From Owenia fusiformis (Eukaryota > Annelida > Polychaeta > Sabellida > Oweniidae), in NCBI GenBank assembly GCA_903813345.2, contig CAIIXF020000006.1, forward strand, positions 5,318,989 through 5,382,988: a stretch of 64,000 bases of DNA. The letters are read 5' to 3'. Of the stretch, positions 21,999 to 31,870 are shown one piece after another. The notes beneath the pieces are model-generated. The model was not told where the DNA came from. It did not search any database and saw only the letters and a program-made list of their open reading frames with translations. The first letter of the stretch is position 1, and every line of letters starts with the position of its first letter. A program made the translations under genes and the position numbers.

Positions 21999-22522
21999 AT
22001 GGACGTCAGTTTTTACTTGTTTTTACTTTTGGTTTTTATCCATAATTGCAATGCAACTGAGTCTTTGACCGAACGCCATCCAGGCGTGCAATTTACAGAT
22101 ATTGGATTTTTATTAAACACAGATAATCACTGGAGGCAATTTTTGGCATATCGCCCCTTTTGATTGCGGTTATAGCGTTCGTTGTTGTTTTTTTTTGGTT
22201 GAGTCTACTGACGTAGAAAGTGAATAAAAATGATGTTCGCTTAATCACTCATGGCACCATGCTAGGATCGGCATCATCGACAAGTATTGGTATTGTCGCA
22301 CCATATTCGGAATGGCCAAGTTTTATTATGTGTATTATAATCTTATATGTAAGTTTGAAATTATTTAAGTTTCTTTTTAAATGCTCAAAGAAAATGTTGT
22401 TGAGCAAACTTAAATCTAGGACTAATGGAAAGGAACCTCTTATTAACCCCCCTGCAAATGTTGAACCAGTAGATGATTGCATTGGCCATGAAGGTTCAAA
22501 TCTATCTATACACACACTTTAA
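21999..22522 (+). pseudogene. Array copy 7: signal peptide joined to the Env C-terminus, middle missing
   Basis: The unit runs normally to GGAGGCA at ~22137, then changes abruptly. One frame continues into a hydrophobic stretch (Ala-Val-Ile-Ala-Phe-Val-Val-Val-Phe-Phe-Trp-Leu), and 22220-22522 encodes a second membrane segment after a Ser/Gly/Thr linker (WPSFIMCIIILYVSLKLF), a Lys-rich stop-transfer and a tail. The arrangement matches the C-terminus at 7.0-7.4 kb (two hydrophobic segments, the second starting Trp-Pro). All Env domains between residues ~45 and the anchor are absent. This is the only membrane anchor associated with the array. Confidence 0.65.
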
Positions 22523-22580
22523 TTGCCTTAATGTACTTTCTACCTTTTCTCCTAGTGAAATTCTTAATTTCACTTTAGAT

Positions 22581-22594
22581 AAGTGGGGGGAGAA
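22581..22594 (+). promoter_or_regulatory. Polypurine-tract-like run before an LTR-like start
   Basis: AAGTGGGGGGAGAA immediately before TGTGGAATG, 60 bp after the Env stop. In LTR retroelements a purine run next to TG marks the 3' LTR start. No matching 5' LTR was found in the window. Confidence 0.4.
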
Positions 22595-23429
22595 TGTGGA
22601 ATGTAGTATGTATATATGTTTTATGTATGTAGATGAAATGTGAATGGATAGGGTGTATTCAGACAGTGTATGGAAAAGCGTGTATTATGATGTATAAACC
22701 ATATAATGTATATAGTATAGTATTAGAAATGGATTTTTCTTCTTTTAAAAGAAAAATCATTTACACAAGTGTCCTATTTAATGATTCAACATGACAATTT
22801 ATTTTTGTAAAGTAAAACAGGAGTAATTGTTGAATTCAAACAAAATGTTCTAATGATGTAAATTGCTGAGTTGTAAAACTTTTAAGTGGAGTCCACTTAT
22901 CACCACTACTCCACTAGAGTAATAGATATAATTAAATAGGCAATATAGTTAAGGTGTATGACATTGTAAAGTGCCAGTAGACATCAACTTGAAAACTTTA
23001 TACTTGTACTTTTTGTTCATAAAAATAAAAGTACTAACAGAAACCCGACGGACAATTTTTTAGTAAACAAATTAAACAAGACGGAATATTTGAGAGCCAC
23101 ATATTAGATGTTGCGAAAATTTTGGGTACAAGAACAAAATAAAATTCAAAAGAGGGACAAGCTCCTTAACACATTGCCACTGCAATATTCTATGAATAAA
23201 TTAAGATAATTATATTTTTTTCACTTGCAACCATCTGACAAACAATAAACCAATGAGCTGCACTCCACAGTGACAAAACTTAAGTGGAACCTAAAATAAA
23301 CCTTATGGCCCGATCGCTATATTAGATCTAGGCATAAAGGAATATAAAAAGTGCAAGCCAAATACATTTTTAGTTCAGGTTGAAAAGTAGAAAAAAATAA
23401 TTCATATATAGAAAGTTATGTTTGGGCAG
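22595..23429. other. Noncoding flank, paired with 24415-25279
   Basis: AT-rich. Recognisably similar blocks occur in both flanks, such as GTGCC...AACAGAAACCCGACGGACAAT (22970-23056) and AACAGAACCCGTTGGACAAT (~24887-24906), and CTTATGGCCCGATCGCTATAT (~23302) with CTTATGGCCTGATCGCTATAT (~25134). The flank therefore belongs to a duplicated unit. Confidence 0.6.
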
Positions 23430-23776
23430 TAAGAAACAGTGTAAAAAAGAGGTTGTCAGTTAATTTCCTCATTCGTTCAGAAATAATTTTGCTATTTGGT
23501 CATAAAAAAGGAAAACAGCTGTTATGTCCTCTTTACATTTCGTCAGTTCCTGTACGTGTCAACTGCGTACTAATACTGTTTACTAGTGCCGAAAGAAGAT
23601 ACCTACAACAACAACGCATATATTCTGTGACCAATACAAGGCACATGAAAACTAAGGACTTTAAAATACTATATGGCACAAGGGTTCTGTTAGTTGAGTT
23701 TAATTCCAAAAAGCAAGATATCTATAATACATTGAATCTACATTTCTACATTCTTTTGAAACCTAATATTTTTTAG
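23430..23776 (+). pseudogene. Decayed copy of the small Cys-rich gene at 25280
   Basis: Aligns in order with 25260-25530: CAGTAAGAAAC, an ACTGTTTACTAGTGCC block, ACAACAACAACGCATATAT, and GGCACAAGGGTTCTGTTA. Frame and cysteines are lost. The open frame at 23453 is a chance frame through it. Confidence 0.55.
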
Positions 23777-23867
23777 GTTAACTTTGTTGAGAAAATATTG
23801 ATGGCACTAAATTTTTGTGACTTTGTAAAAAAATAAATATATTATATAAGAATAAACGAATGCGTTT

Positions 23868-23968
23868 CCAAAGCACCTCATACCCCTAGATTAACCATAC
23901 CAATATTTCCCTTTCCTATGCGGCTCGCAGGGGCTCACCATAGCGAAGTGGGGAGTATTGTTGTGTCA
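23868..23968. repeat. Conserved block shared with 8582-8674
   Basis: GGCTCGCAGGGGCTCACC followed by GTGGGGAGTATTGTTGTG; see the partner block. Its position relative to the upstream Env-like end is the same. Confidence 0.55.
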
Positions 23969-24152
23969 TAAAAGAACAACTTGTATTTTTACATCATATT
24001 TTATTAGTCAAGTTATATGATAGCACATTTGCTCCCATATTCTACATTCGCTGATACGTCTACGTGTGATCAAAGAGTAATAAAACCATAAAACTACCCA
24101 TTGTAAAGACTTATCAGTTAATATAGATAACAACCCAGGTGCTGAGGGGCGT

Positions 24153-24289
24153 AAGTCAGTCTGAGAATGAAGCTTAAGTAAGAAACACAATTAATGTTTT
24201 CTGTTCAGTTTGTTAGCCAAATCATGCTAATTACCGACTCTGATACTTATTAGTACCAATCCACAAATCCTCTCAAAGCCAAGCACAAC
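24153..24289 (-). repeat. Dispersed ~135-bp repeat, copy 2 (inverted)
   Basis: Reverse complement of 11065-11200 with few differences. It ends exactly where the Env tail homology (TAGACGTAAA) begins. Confidence 0.75.
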
Positions 24290-24414
24290 ATAGACGTAAA
24301 AACCACCTTGGCACCCCAGTAAAAAGGACTGAATATATACAGCTGGAAACAGCAGCACCATCCCCTACTCTTGACACCCAAAGCCTTTCTGACCTTTTGC
24401 CCGAATTCGGATAA
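24290..24414 (+). pseudogene. Isolated Env-like cytoplasmic tail
   Basis: Encodes EYIQLETAAPSP and ends in TAA, matching the tail at ~7335-7430 (EYIRLETATP). The Tyr-Ile-x-Leu motif fits an endocytosis signal. Everything upstream is replaced by the inverted 135-bp repeat. Confidence 0.65.
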
Positions 24415-25279
24415 GCTTGTGTGAATTGAGTTTGTATGAATTTTTGAATTAGGATGTTTGAAATGTTAGTCGGTAATAATGAATGATGCAACGTGCATGT
24501 ATTAAGCATGTTAATGGAGTATATGTGTCATTGTATAATAAATCAGATTGGTCTTCTTCTTGTATTTTGTGGTAAAAAATAATTCAACGATTGTTTACGG
24601 CATTTATTATAGGACATTAGATTTGTTATGAAGACGTCTTCACAAAAGCTTGGACATAAATTAGTTTTATGTTATGTCCTTATATTGGAGTCGAGTGTAA
24701 TTTATATATAAATTGTTAAGAGACCCTATGTATATTTTTATAGTGTAGTTCTGATGACACAAGCATTTCAAACTATTAAGAGATGAACATAATGTAATAT
24801 TTAAGCTAATACCAAAAAGAACACATTGTAAAGTGCCGATAAGATTTTTGAACTGAAAATTAGAGAACATAAACCTTTTGTACATAACAGAACCCGTTGG
24901 ACAATTATAGTATACAGTTCAAAAATAATAAAGAGTACAGAGAAAACTACACATCAGCCACAGACCTATTAAAAAAATGAATGGAATTTTTTGAGGTAAA
25001 AGCCTTTTTGTCACTTTAACTGCTGCGTTGCTACAATAACTAAGGATGTAAATTACTCCCAATCCTGTATGAAAAACAAATAAGACAGAATAAGGTTAAA
25101 GTCAAAGAATTAGGTTAAACAATTATATTGCCCTTATGGCCTGATCGCTATATAGATCAAAGGCATTTCGGTAAATAATCAAGAAAACCTAAGCTTACAT
25201 TACAGTTCATTTTCGGGAGGTAATAAAAACATAAAAAAGGTTTAGTTTTTTACTCAGTAAGAAACCTTTTTGCAGTATC
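24415..25279. other. Noncoding flank before the Cys-rich gene
   Basis: AT-rich and homologous in patches to 22595-23429. No ORF of interest. Confidence 0.5.
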
Positions 25280-25540
25280 ATGAAGGGCACGAAAAGAGCT
25301 TATTTTTTCCCTCATTATAAACTATGTCTATTTTTATTTATACTTGATATCATGACTGTTACTAGTACCAATAACACCCAGGAAGAAGACTACAACTACA
25401 ATACGTATATTTTCCCAGTTACTAGTTGGTTGGACATTTTTGTTTGTAAAAAAAATCATCAGGGCACAAGGGTCTGTTATCCATGTTTTTATGAGAAACC
25501 CATGGGGTGTTTTTGTTATTTAATTGGTAATTATTACTGA
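25280..25540 (+). CDS. Small secreted Cys-rich protein (86 residues)
   Basis: The ATG at 25280 is followed by a basic start and a hydrophobic core (LCLFLFILDIMTVTS) that fits a signal peptide. The mature part has an acidic, Asn/Tyr-rich stretch (NNTQEEDYNYN, with one NxT site), then a Cys-containing C-terminus with CYPCFYEKPMGCFC followed by Leu-Ile-Gly-Asn. That end resembles the CxPC...CxC-x-LxGN end of the protein at 10255. It is downstream of an Env-like tail, as is its decayed copy at 23.4 kb, so tail plus Cys-rich gene looks like the duplicated unit. Function unknown. Confidence 0.5.
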   Translation: MKGTKRAYFFPHYKLCLFLFILDIMTVTSTNNTQEEDYNYNTYIFPVTSWLDIFVCKKNHQGTRVCYPCFYEKPMGCFCYLIGNYY

Positions 25541-25892
25541 TTTAGATTTAGACTTCAATTTGGAAATGATAATAAAAATAATTGTGTTTTAATCAAAGTA
25601 TAATGCCTTCCGTTTGCTAAACGATCACGAGTTTTTCGGAATTTGTTACACTTACGTTACACACTTATCACTTATTAGATTAACCACTTAATTAATTGAT
25701 GATGTCATACACCGCTTTTTGATTTTTTTCAAATGGCGGCCATCTTTAACGGCTACGGATATACTTGTTAACCATTTGGCAAATGTAGAAAGCTTACAAA
25801 CAGGCCAGAATGACAATACCAACTAACCAGGGACAAAAACACTAAATACTTTATATAGTAATTAATAAAAAAAAGGCCATGGACTTTGACTG

Positions 25893-26050
25893 GCCATTCA
25901 GAATGACAACCAAAATGATTCATTCACTTTTCACTTTTGCTGTGAACCATCAAAACTACCTCATGTTTCTCCCCAGGAATCTCAAACAAATGCGTGGGGA
26001 AGCATGTCTATAATCGCTTTGAAGCAATAAAAACTCTTATGGAAAACTGA
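25893..26050 (+). pseudogene. Env-like fragment (F1 stem)
   Basis: Encodes MTTKMIHSLFTFAVNHQNYL, very close to the corresponding part of the 5.5-kb copy (~5630-5700), then decays with a stop near 26010. Confidence 0.7.
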
Positions 26051-26490
26051 TAATTACAAATCATATTGCCTCGAGTGTATATTCACTTACCTACATGTGT
26101 TTCCTCCTTTATATTAGTATAAGAAGGAAGCAGAGAGCAGCGCATTGTATTTCCAATCCTAATACCAGAAAGGAAATAAAGAGTTTGTCTATTCAGTTGG
26201 AGGTGAAGAATAAAGGCGTACCTTGCTGTATGTTTGGGCCTGGGGTGGTGTCTTCAATGAATATATGCATCGTTAAGGCTGTAGCTTTATAAACAAACAG
26301 CATGTACCTCATTTCTGAAATGTAAATAATGCATTTTCACAGTAATACGTAAATTTTTATGGTCGTAGATTTATGTTTTTCAATATTGTATTGTCTAAGG
26401 TTATTCTTTCCATAAATACATTTTTGAAAAAATGCTGTTTGGAAAGAATAACCTTAACACAAAATATACGATATACATATATAAAGTTTA
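26051..26490. other. AT-rich DNA with a short hairpin
   Basis: At 26397-26456, TAAGGTTATTCTTTCCA and its complement flank a 26-nt loop. A 65-residue open frame at 26095 has no recognisable features. Confidence 0.4.
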
Positions 26491-26590
26491 GAACATAAAT
26501 AAATGACAGGTGGATTTTCTTTTACCATTTCCTAACCATGGTCGTCTGAAATCCCATAATTTCCGATATTATCTAGATATATATCCCTAA
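26491..26590 (+). repeat. Direct repeat, copy A (partner 27236-27336)
   Basis: GAACATAAATAAATGACAGG through CTAGATATATATCCC, ~90% alike in the two copies. Its first ~25 bp also occur inverted near 27433, 27806 and 31873. Confidence 0.75.
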
Positions 26591-27235
26591 AAGGACCGTG
26601 AGTTGTTTGTAGAATGAACATGGGGAATTTTCTCATTCATTTCGCTTGTGTTTTTCATCTAAAAAACATCAATACACTTTAAAACATTTTATTCTAAGAT
26701 TGCACCATATAATCTTGAAAAATATTTCTTATTTCAAGTATTATCTATGGATTACCACCCAGGTATTGTTATTTTTTCAAGCTTCAGAGGGCTTGTAATC
26801 GTTATTACGATCACTTTTGAAAAATATTAATGCTGTTTTAAGCATGTATTCCAATAATTCTCAAATTGTGTAAAGGGTACCTCTTCCTTAATCCCAAGAA
26901 TTTTCTCTTTGAGGAATTTCCCATAGTAATCCAATAGTATAGTTCCAAGCAGATTTTGAGATAAAAGGAAAATTAATCATTAATACACACCTCATTGGCT
27001 TGTGATATAAACCAAAACTCATGTTTTTAAAATTAAAACACAAGCGAAATGCATGAAAAACTACCCCAATCCATTCAATTCGCGTTCCTTTGTATATTTT
27101 ACATTTTGTATTATCTCATCCACTGGTGTACAGTGAAATTTTAAATGTTTGGAACTACAACGAATTTAAAAAATAAGCAATCAAAGGACCATATTGAAGC
27201 AGTATATGTAAAAATAGAAAAATTTAAACAGTGTG

Positions 27236-27336
27236 GAACATAAATAAATGACAGGTGGATTTTCTATCACCATTTCCTAACCATGGTCGTCTGAAAGCCC
27301 ATAGTTTCTAATATTGTCTAGATATATATCCCCTAA
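27236..27336 (+). repeat. Direct repeat, copy B (partner 26491-26590)
   Basis: See copy A. Together with the inverted short copies it points to repeated insertion and rearrangement of one element family in 26.4-32 kb. Confidence 0.75.
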
Positions 27337-27524
27337 AATTTGCATATTTACATTTTGTATAATCTCATCCACTGATGTATGACCTCTTGAAAATTCTCTT
27401 ATATTCAACATAGGAAATCCTCACTTCAGCAAATGCACCTGTCATTTATTTATGTTCCAAATTGTACATGTCCTAACTTTTGTATATTTACGTTTGTTTT
27501 GTCGTTTAGCTATCATTTCTGTGC

Positions 27525-27600
27525 CCTCTTTTATTTTGATGCTTCTCTGCCATGTTATTTTCGGAAAAATTAACATGGTTGAAACTCCCTAAATTTCGAA
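27525..27600 (-). pseudogene. Tc1/mariner-like transposase scrap
   Basis: The minus strand encodes NFSENNMAEKHQNKRGH, a diverged form of the Tc1-family C-terminal motif (PDLNPIENxWxE-like). The related plus-strand scrap is at 31640. Confidence 0.35.
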
Positions 27601-27900
27601 AGGCCACAGCTATATTGCACATTATACATAAATATCTGAAATATATAAAAGTTAGGACAAGTACATATGTTTCCACTTTTACTGTTGCAATATAGTCGTT
27701 TGATTGCTTATTTTTTTTTAATTCAAAGTAGTTCCAAACATTTGAAATTTTACTGTATGGCCTCTTGAAAATTTTCTCATTTTGGGAAATCCTCACTTCA
27801 GCAAATCTGTCATTTATTTATGTTCCAAATTGTATTTAAAATATTTCTTTATGGCCTCTTGAAAATTTTCTCATTTGGGAAATCCTCAAATCAGCAAATC

Positions 27901-28002
27901 TAGAGTCCATTTCACTGCTTCATTTCGTCAGTAGAACGGCAAAAATAAGAAATTGGGAGACCATTGTGCAATAATATATGGAAAAGTGTATTCATAATGT
28001 AC
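27901..28002. repeat. Inverted repeat arm, left (partner 31769-31870)
   Basis: 102 bp, differing from the complement of the right arm at only about two positions. The pair encloses 3.77 kb containing other inverted-repeat elements. Confidence 0.85.
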
Positions 28003-29313
28003 AGTGGGGATCATAAAGAATTGCAGAAGCTATGAAAATTACATGCTGTCGCACATGTAATAAATTCTTACCTCAGTGTATTCAGTGCTCTATTTTCTCC
28101 GTCTGAGTAAGTCCAAATATAGTGAATTTGTGTCCCTATTGACAAATAAGAACTTCAAAAGTTGAAGTGGATATTCACATGTTATGCCGACTCTTCAAAT
28201 GTTGAGGTGATTTTGTTGCCCGATTGCGCCGGAACGGAGGATTGGCTCCAAGAATGCAACATGACACGTGCCAGCTTTCAAAATGCTGTTCCGCCATTTC
28301 ACGACGGCAGATTTCGCAGCCCCAGCTGGCCATTTCAATTTATGCTTTTGACGCACGGAGTTATTGATAGATAGCGCTGTTTTTATAAAATCGATAATCA
28401 CGTGATAATAAACTGTACCAATTCAAGGAAAACTACGTCACAAATACGTAGGCGAAATGTACATGCAAATCTTTAAATCTGTACTGTACAGCCGAAAATA
28501 TGATTTTAATCCAGTCCAGCTGTTTGTTAGAGCATGAACTAGGCCTATACTGCAGTACTGTAAGTGTTAATTCATTTGTACTGATGAGGAAATCAAACTG
28601 GGCCATATGGGACAAAATCCCGGGATTAAATAATAAGTACGCCATCTTGTTTTTTAGCCCTCGCGTGATAGGGATATTTAGACTCTTGATCTCCCATGAA
28701 ATTGTTAAGTGAGATAAATTGACAAAGTTGATTTTTTGATGAATCAAAGATCAAAAACAATTTCTGTGATTTTAATTTTTTAAATAAAACCATAAATTTC
28801 TCAAAAGAACATCATAAAAGCGACGTATTACCCGCGTAATTCTACCTTATCTTTCACAGAATGTAACTTGAGAACGAAATGACGCCCGGAAAAACGGTAA
28901 AAAGCACAAAAAACCTTGAAAAAAGTTGAATTCTGTACAGAAATCTTGCAAACGGAAGTCATTCTATGACAGAGTAATCACCGTTCCTACGGGGGCTAAA
29001 TACTTGAAAATATGTTACAGCGACATCTATAAAATAGTATGAAAACCTTTTCATGTGGCCAGATCAGAGCACCAAATCGGACATCGTGTTTTGAAACCTG
29101 TCATGAGTAAATACTGTAACTGATGTTGCATCCTGGGAGTCAACCGTCCTTGGATAACAAACATGGCGATTCATGAAAACATTCATTCGATTTGGTAGGG
29201 ATTTATCCATTATTTGCAGGTATGAAGCTTTGGATTCATTTATTGTGCTACTTTAGTGAACGAGAATTATTTTTCTACCGCTTGGGAGAGTTTGAGACAC
29301 GAAACTTGGAAAT
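28003..29313. other. Noncoding stretch between inverted arms
   Basis: No convincing gene. The 70-codon open frame at 28162-28374 is GC-richer than its surroundings, with TEDWLQECNMTRASF resembling the start of Harbinger-type transposases only loosely. Confidence 0.3.
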
Positions 29314-29315
29314 TA

Positions 29316-30664
29316 GAGAGGTTAAGCTACACGCATAAATGCAAACCGTGAACCTGGACGCGTAAGTCCACGCTCAAGTACACGTTTAAGAAAATTTTCA
29401 GTTAAGCTACACGCCTGAAACCATGTCAGTAGACGTGGAGCTATATTTATGTGGTGAGTGTGTCTAAAGGTCATGTCTCTTTGGTGTAATGGATAGCACT
29501 TCGGCAAGCTAGCACTTCACGTATGTCCGTTAGGCCTGGGTTCGAATCTAGTCGCAATAAAACATTTTGTTTTTTATTTTTGCATTGGTTTCTATCGATT
29601 TTTACAAAAATACCTAAAATACACTATGACCTGAATCGATTGCAAATTAAATAATTTCACAATATGACACAAATGGTACACATCAGATGCAAATATAAAG
29701 TTTGCAATCGATTCAGGTCAAACTTCAAATTAAAAGATAATACATTTTTTCATCATTTTATTCCTACAAAATGGCTATAGAAAAATGCTTCAAAAGCAAC
29801 TTTTACACTGATGAAATCCCATACAACTTTGTAAATACAAAGATTATTCTGTTATGTTTCATTAATTAATAACATATTTGGATAAGATGTAGGGATGTGT
29901 AGGATGCAAATGGATTTTGACAGACACAAAAAGACTTCATGGTTTGGCATCTCTACCCCTGTACACTAAAATGATTGAATATTGGCCCTAATAATGGCCC
30001 ATTCATCAATACAGTGCTGAATATAGGTCAACAAGATACTAGTGTACATATAAATGTAATAATAAATGCAGTATATTTATTTTGAAAAATCAGATGAATT
30101 TATTTTTGTTCATGGGGAGATCATAATGGAGGGCGCACTAGATCCTTTCTTGCCCTGGTTGTCATTTCGTTTAGTATACATATTGTACTAAGCCCCGGGC
30201 ATCAAATTGGTCTTGCCAATTTATATTGCACGGAATGAACAAACGATCACATTTGAAGTTGTCATTTACCCATTAAAATGTATTCTTATTTCCAATTAAG
30301 GAGTGGTTTACCGATATAACAAGCAAGATTGTCTGTATCAAATATGGGCTCCAGGGCCATCCTAGAACATAGCTAAAATCAATCACGTAATGAGCGACGT
30401 GTAATCACTCACCTACACGTAAAAGCCTGCAACTTTCACGCTAACCTGTAGATAGTAGACTAATCTGACGTGCGCGCGCATAGAAGTACACGTTCATGCT
30501 TTGTTGAATACGCGTCTGTAAATTGCACGAATATGATAATCTCATGTAAAAACCTGTAAACTTCACGCTGGCCCACATGAAATAAACAAATCTGACGTCA
30601 TTTATCTGCGCGCGCATTGAAGTTCACGTTCAAGTTTTGTTAAATACGTGTAGCTTAACCTCTC
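29316..30664. mobile_element. TIR element, 1,349 bp, TA-flanked
   Basis: GAGAGGTTAAGCTACACG (29316-29333) and its exact complement (30647-30664), each bordered by TA. The interior has repeated CACG and GCGCGCGC motifs but no long ORF, so it is a non-autonomous element. A tRNA-like segment lies inside. Confidence 0.75.
29471..29555 (+). repeat. tRNA-like segment (pol III A and B boxes)
   Basis: TGGTGTAATGG (29482-29492) fits the A box and GGTTCGAATCT (29539-29549) the B box. A short D-stem (GTG/CAC) forms, but no acceptor stem pairs and the T-stem is poor. It is a tRNA pseudogene or SINE head, not a working tRNA. Confidence 0.4.
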
Positions 30665-30718
30665 TAGTAGCTCATTGTGACAACTTGTGAACGTTGAGTT
30701 TTATTTTTGTCCCCCACT

Positions 30719-30870
30719 GTACATGAATGACATTTGTATATTTCAGATTTTTTAGTTTTTTTGTGCAATAAGCCTGTGCCGTCTTGTAATTTGAAAAATT
30801 TCAGCCAGGTTAAGGTCAGGGTGCATGATGGGAAATTTTCTGCATTCCTCAATTACCCAAATGCGAGTAG
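30719..30870. repeat. Inverted repeat arm (partner 31620-31772)
   Basis: GTACATGAATGACATTTGTATA and TGCATTCCTCAATTACCC are mirrored at 31751-31772 and ~31620-31640. It also carries a degenerate copy of the sequence next to the Tc1-like scrap. Confidence 0.65.
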
Positions 30871-31290
30871 GTAGTTACCAGTTTCACCACCAGGTGGTTG
30901 ATTCGGGTCAATTAACATGGCAGGTATATAAGAAAGTTCCCTTAAACTTGAATATTATCAATTTAAGTGGCTCAATTTTAATATAACCTTTATGTGTCTG
31001 ATACTTATACCAATGAAAATATGTCCAGTAAAGCAAAATATTATCTGTCCACTAAAAGAAAATATATTTCATTTTTTGTGATTTTATAGCATGGGGTCTA
31101 TGGGGAATCTCCCCGAGCTAGAAGTCACATTTTCAAAGAAAATTAGTTTTTCAAAGTTGATAAACACTTTTTAAAACCACATTTCTAGAAGTAATTTTAC
31201 ATGTAGATTTCAAATATGATATTACTTTGACTGAATTTTGAATTTTTAATGACGTAAATCAAGATTATTTCTACTCGCATCTGGGTTATT

Positions 31291-31622
31291 GAGTCACATG
31301 TTATTTTTCAAACAAGAATCACTCCTTCCCTTCATTGTCTATATCTTCCAGTTTTGCACAAAGAGTACACTTATGTGCCTAGAAAAGACTTGTGAGAAGA
31401 ATGTTTTGATAAAGTGTATAAAAAACAAGAAAATTCAGTGAAAAAAATCAGAAAATTTTCAGAAATTTTTTTCACTGAATTTTCTCATTTATTATACATT
31501 TTACAAAACAAACCTTCTCACAAGGCTTTTCTAGGCACAGAAGTGCATTCTTTGTGCAAACTTGGAAGATGTAGACAATGTGGGGAAGGAGTTATTCATG
31601 TTTGAAAAATAACATGTGACTC
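31291..31622. repeat. 332-bp near-perfect palindrome (fold-back element)
   Basis: Arms 31291-31450 and 31462-31622 are complementary over ~160 bp with few mismatches, meeting at GAAAATTTTC (31451-31460), itself palindromic. RNA from it would form a long hairpin. Confidence 0.9.
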
Positions 31623-31639
31623 AATTGAGGAATGCAGAA

Positions 31640-31715
31640 AATTTCCCAACATGCACCCTGTCCTTAATCTTATTGAAAATAACATGGCAGAGAAACATCC
31701 AAATATAAGAGGCCA
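31640..31715 (+). pseudogene. Tc1/mariner-like transposase scrap
   Basis: Encodes HPVLNLIENNMAEKHPNIRG, close to the Tc1-family PDLNPIENxW motif near the last catalytic residue. No other transposase part is readable. Confidence 0.45.
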
Positions 31716-31768
31716 CACACTTTATAAGCCAAACTAGAAGCAATCCAAGATATACAAATGTCATTCAT

Positions 31769-31870
31769 GTACATTATGAATACACCTTTCCATATATTAT
31801 TGCACAATGGTCTCCCAATTTCTTATTTTTGCCATTCTACTGACGAAATGAAGCAGTGAAATGGACTCTA
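31769..31870. repeat. Inverted repeat arm, right (partner 27901-28002)
   Basis: See left arm. Confidence 0.85.

Larger units (their letters stand above)
11212..22137 (+). repeat. Tandem array of ~6.6 Env-like units (1,661 bp each)
   Basis: The start of the second ORF recurs at 12701, 14369, 16031, 17700, 19361 and 21022, and the signal-peptide ATG at 12016, 13685, 15346, 17016, 18677, 20338 and 21999. Steps are 1,661-1,669 bp. Units differ by few substitutions. Copies 1 and 3 share a G-run expansion and an 8-T run. Copies 2 and 4 share a TAG and several substitutions. A 3.33-kb dimer was therefore the last unit duplicated in the left part of the array. Confidence 0.95.

Noticed and set aside
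27506-27796. 96-residue minus-strand gene
   Set aside because: Only its end resembles a Tc1 motif; the rest is AT-rich filler without conserved residues, so it is kept as a scrap.
28162-28374. Harbinger-type transposase
   Set aside because: Only ~15 residues resemble the family start, both strands are open here, and no catalytic block follows.
29471-29555. Functional tRNA gene
   Set aside because: A and B boxes are present, but no acceptor stem pairs and the T-stem is broken.
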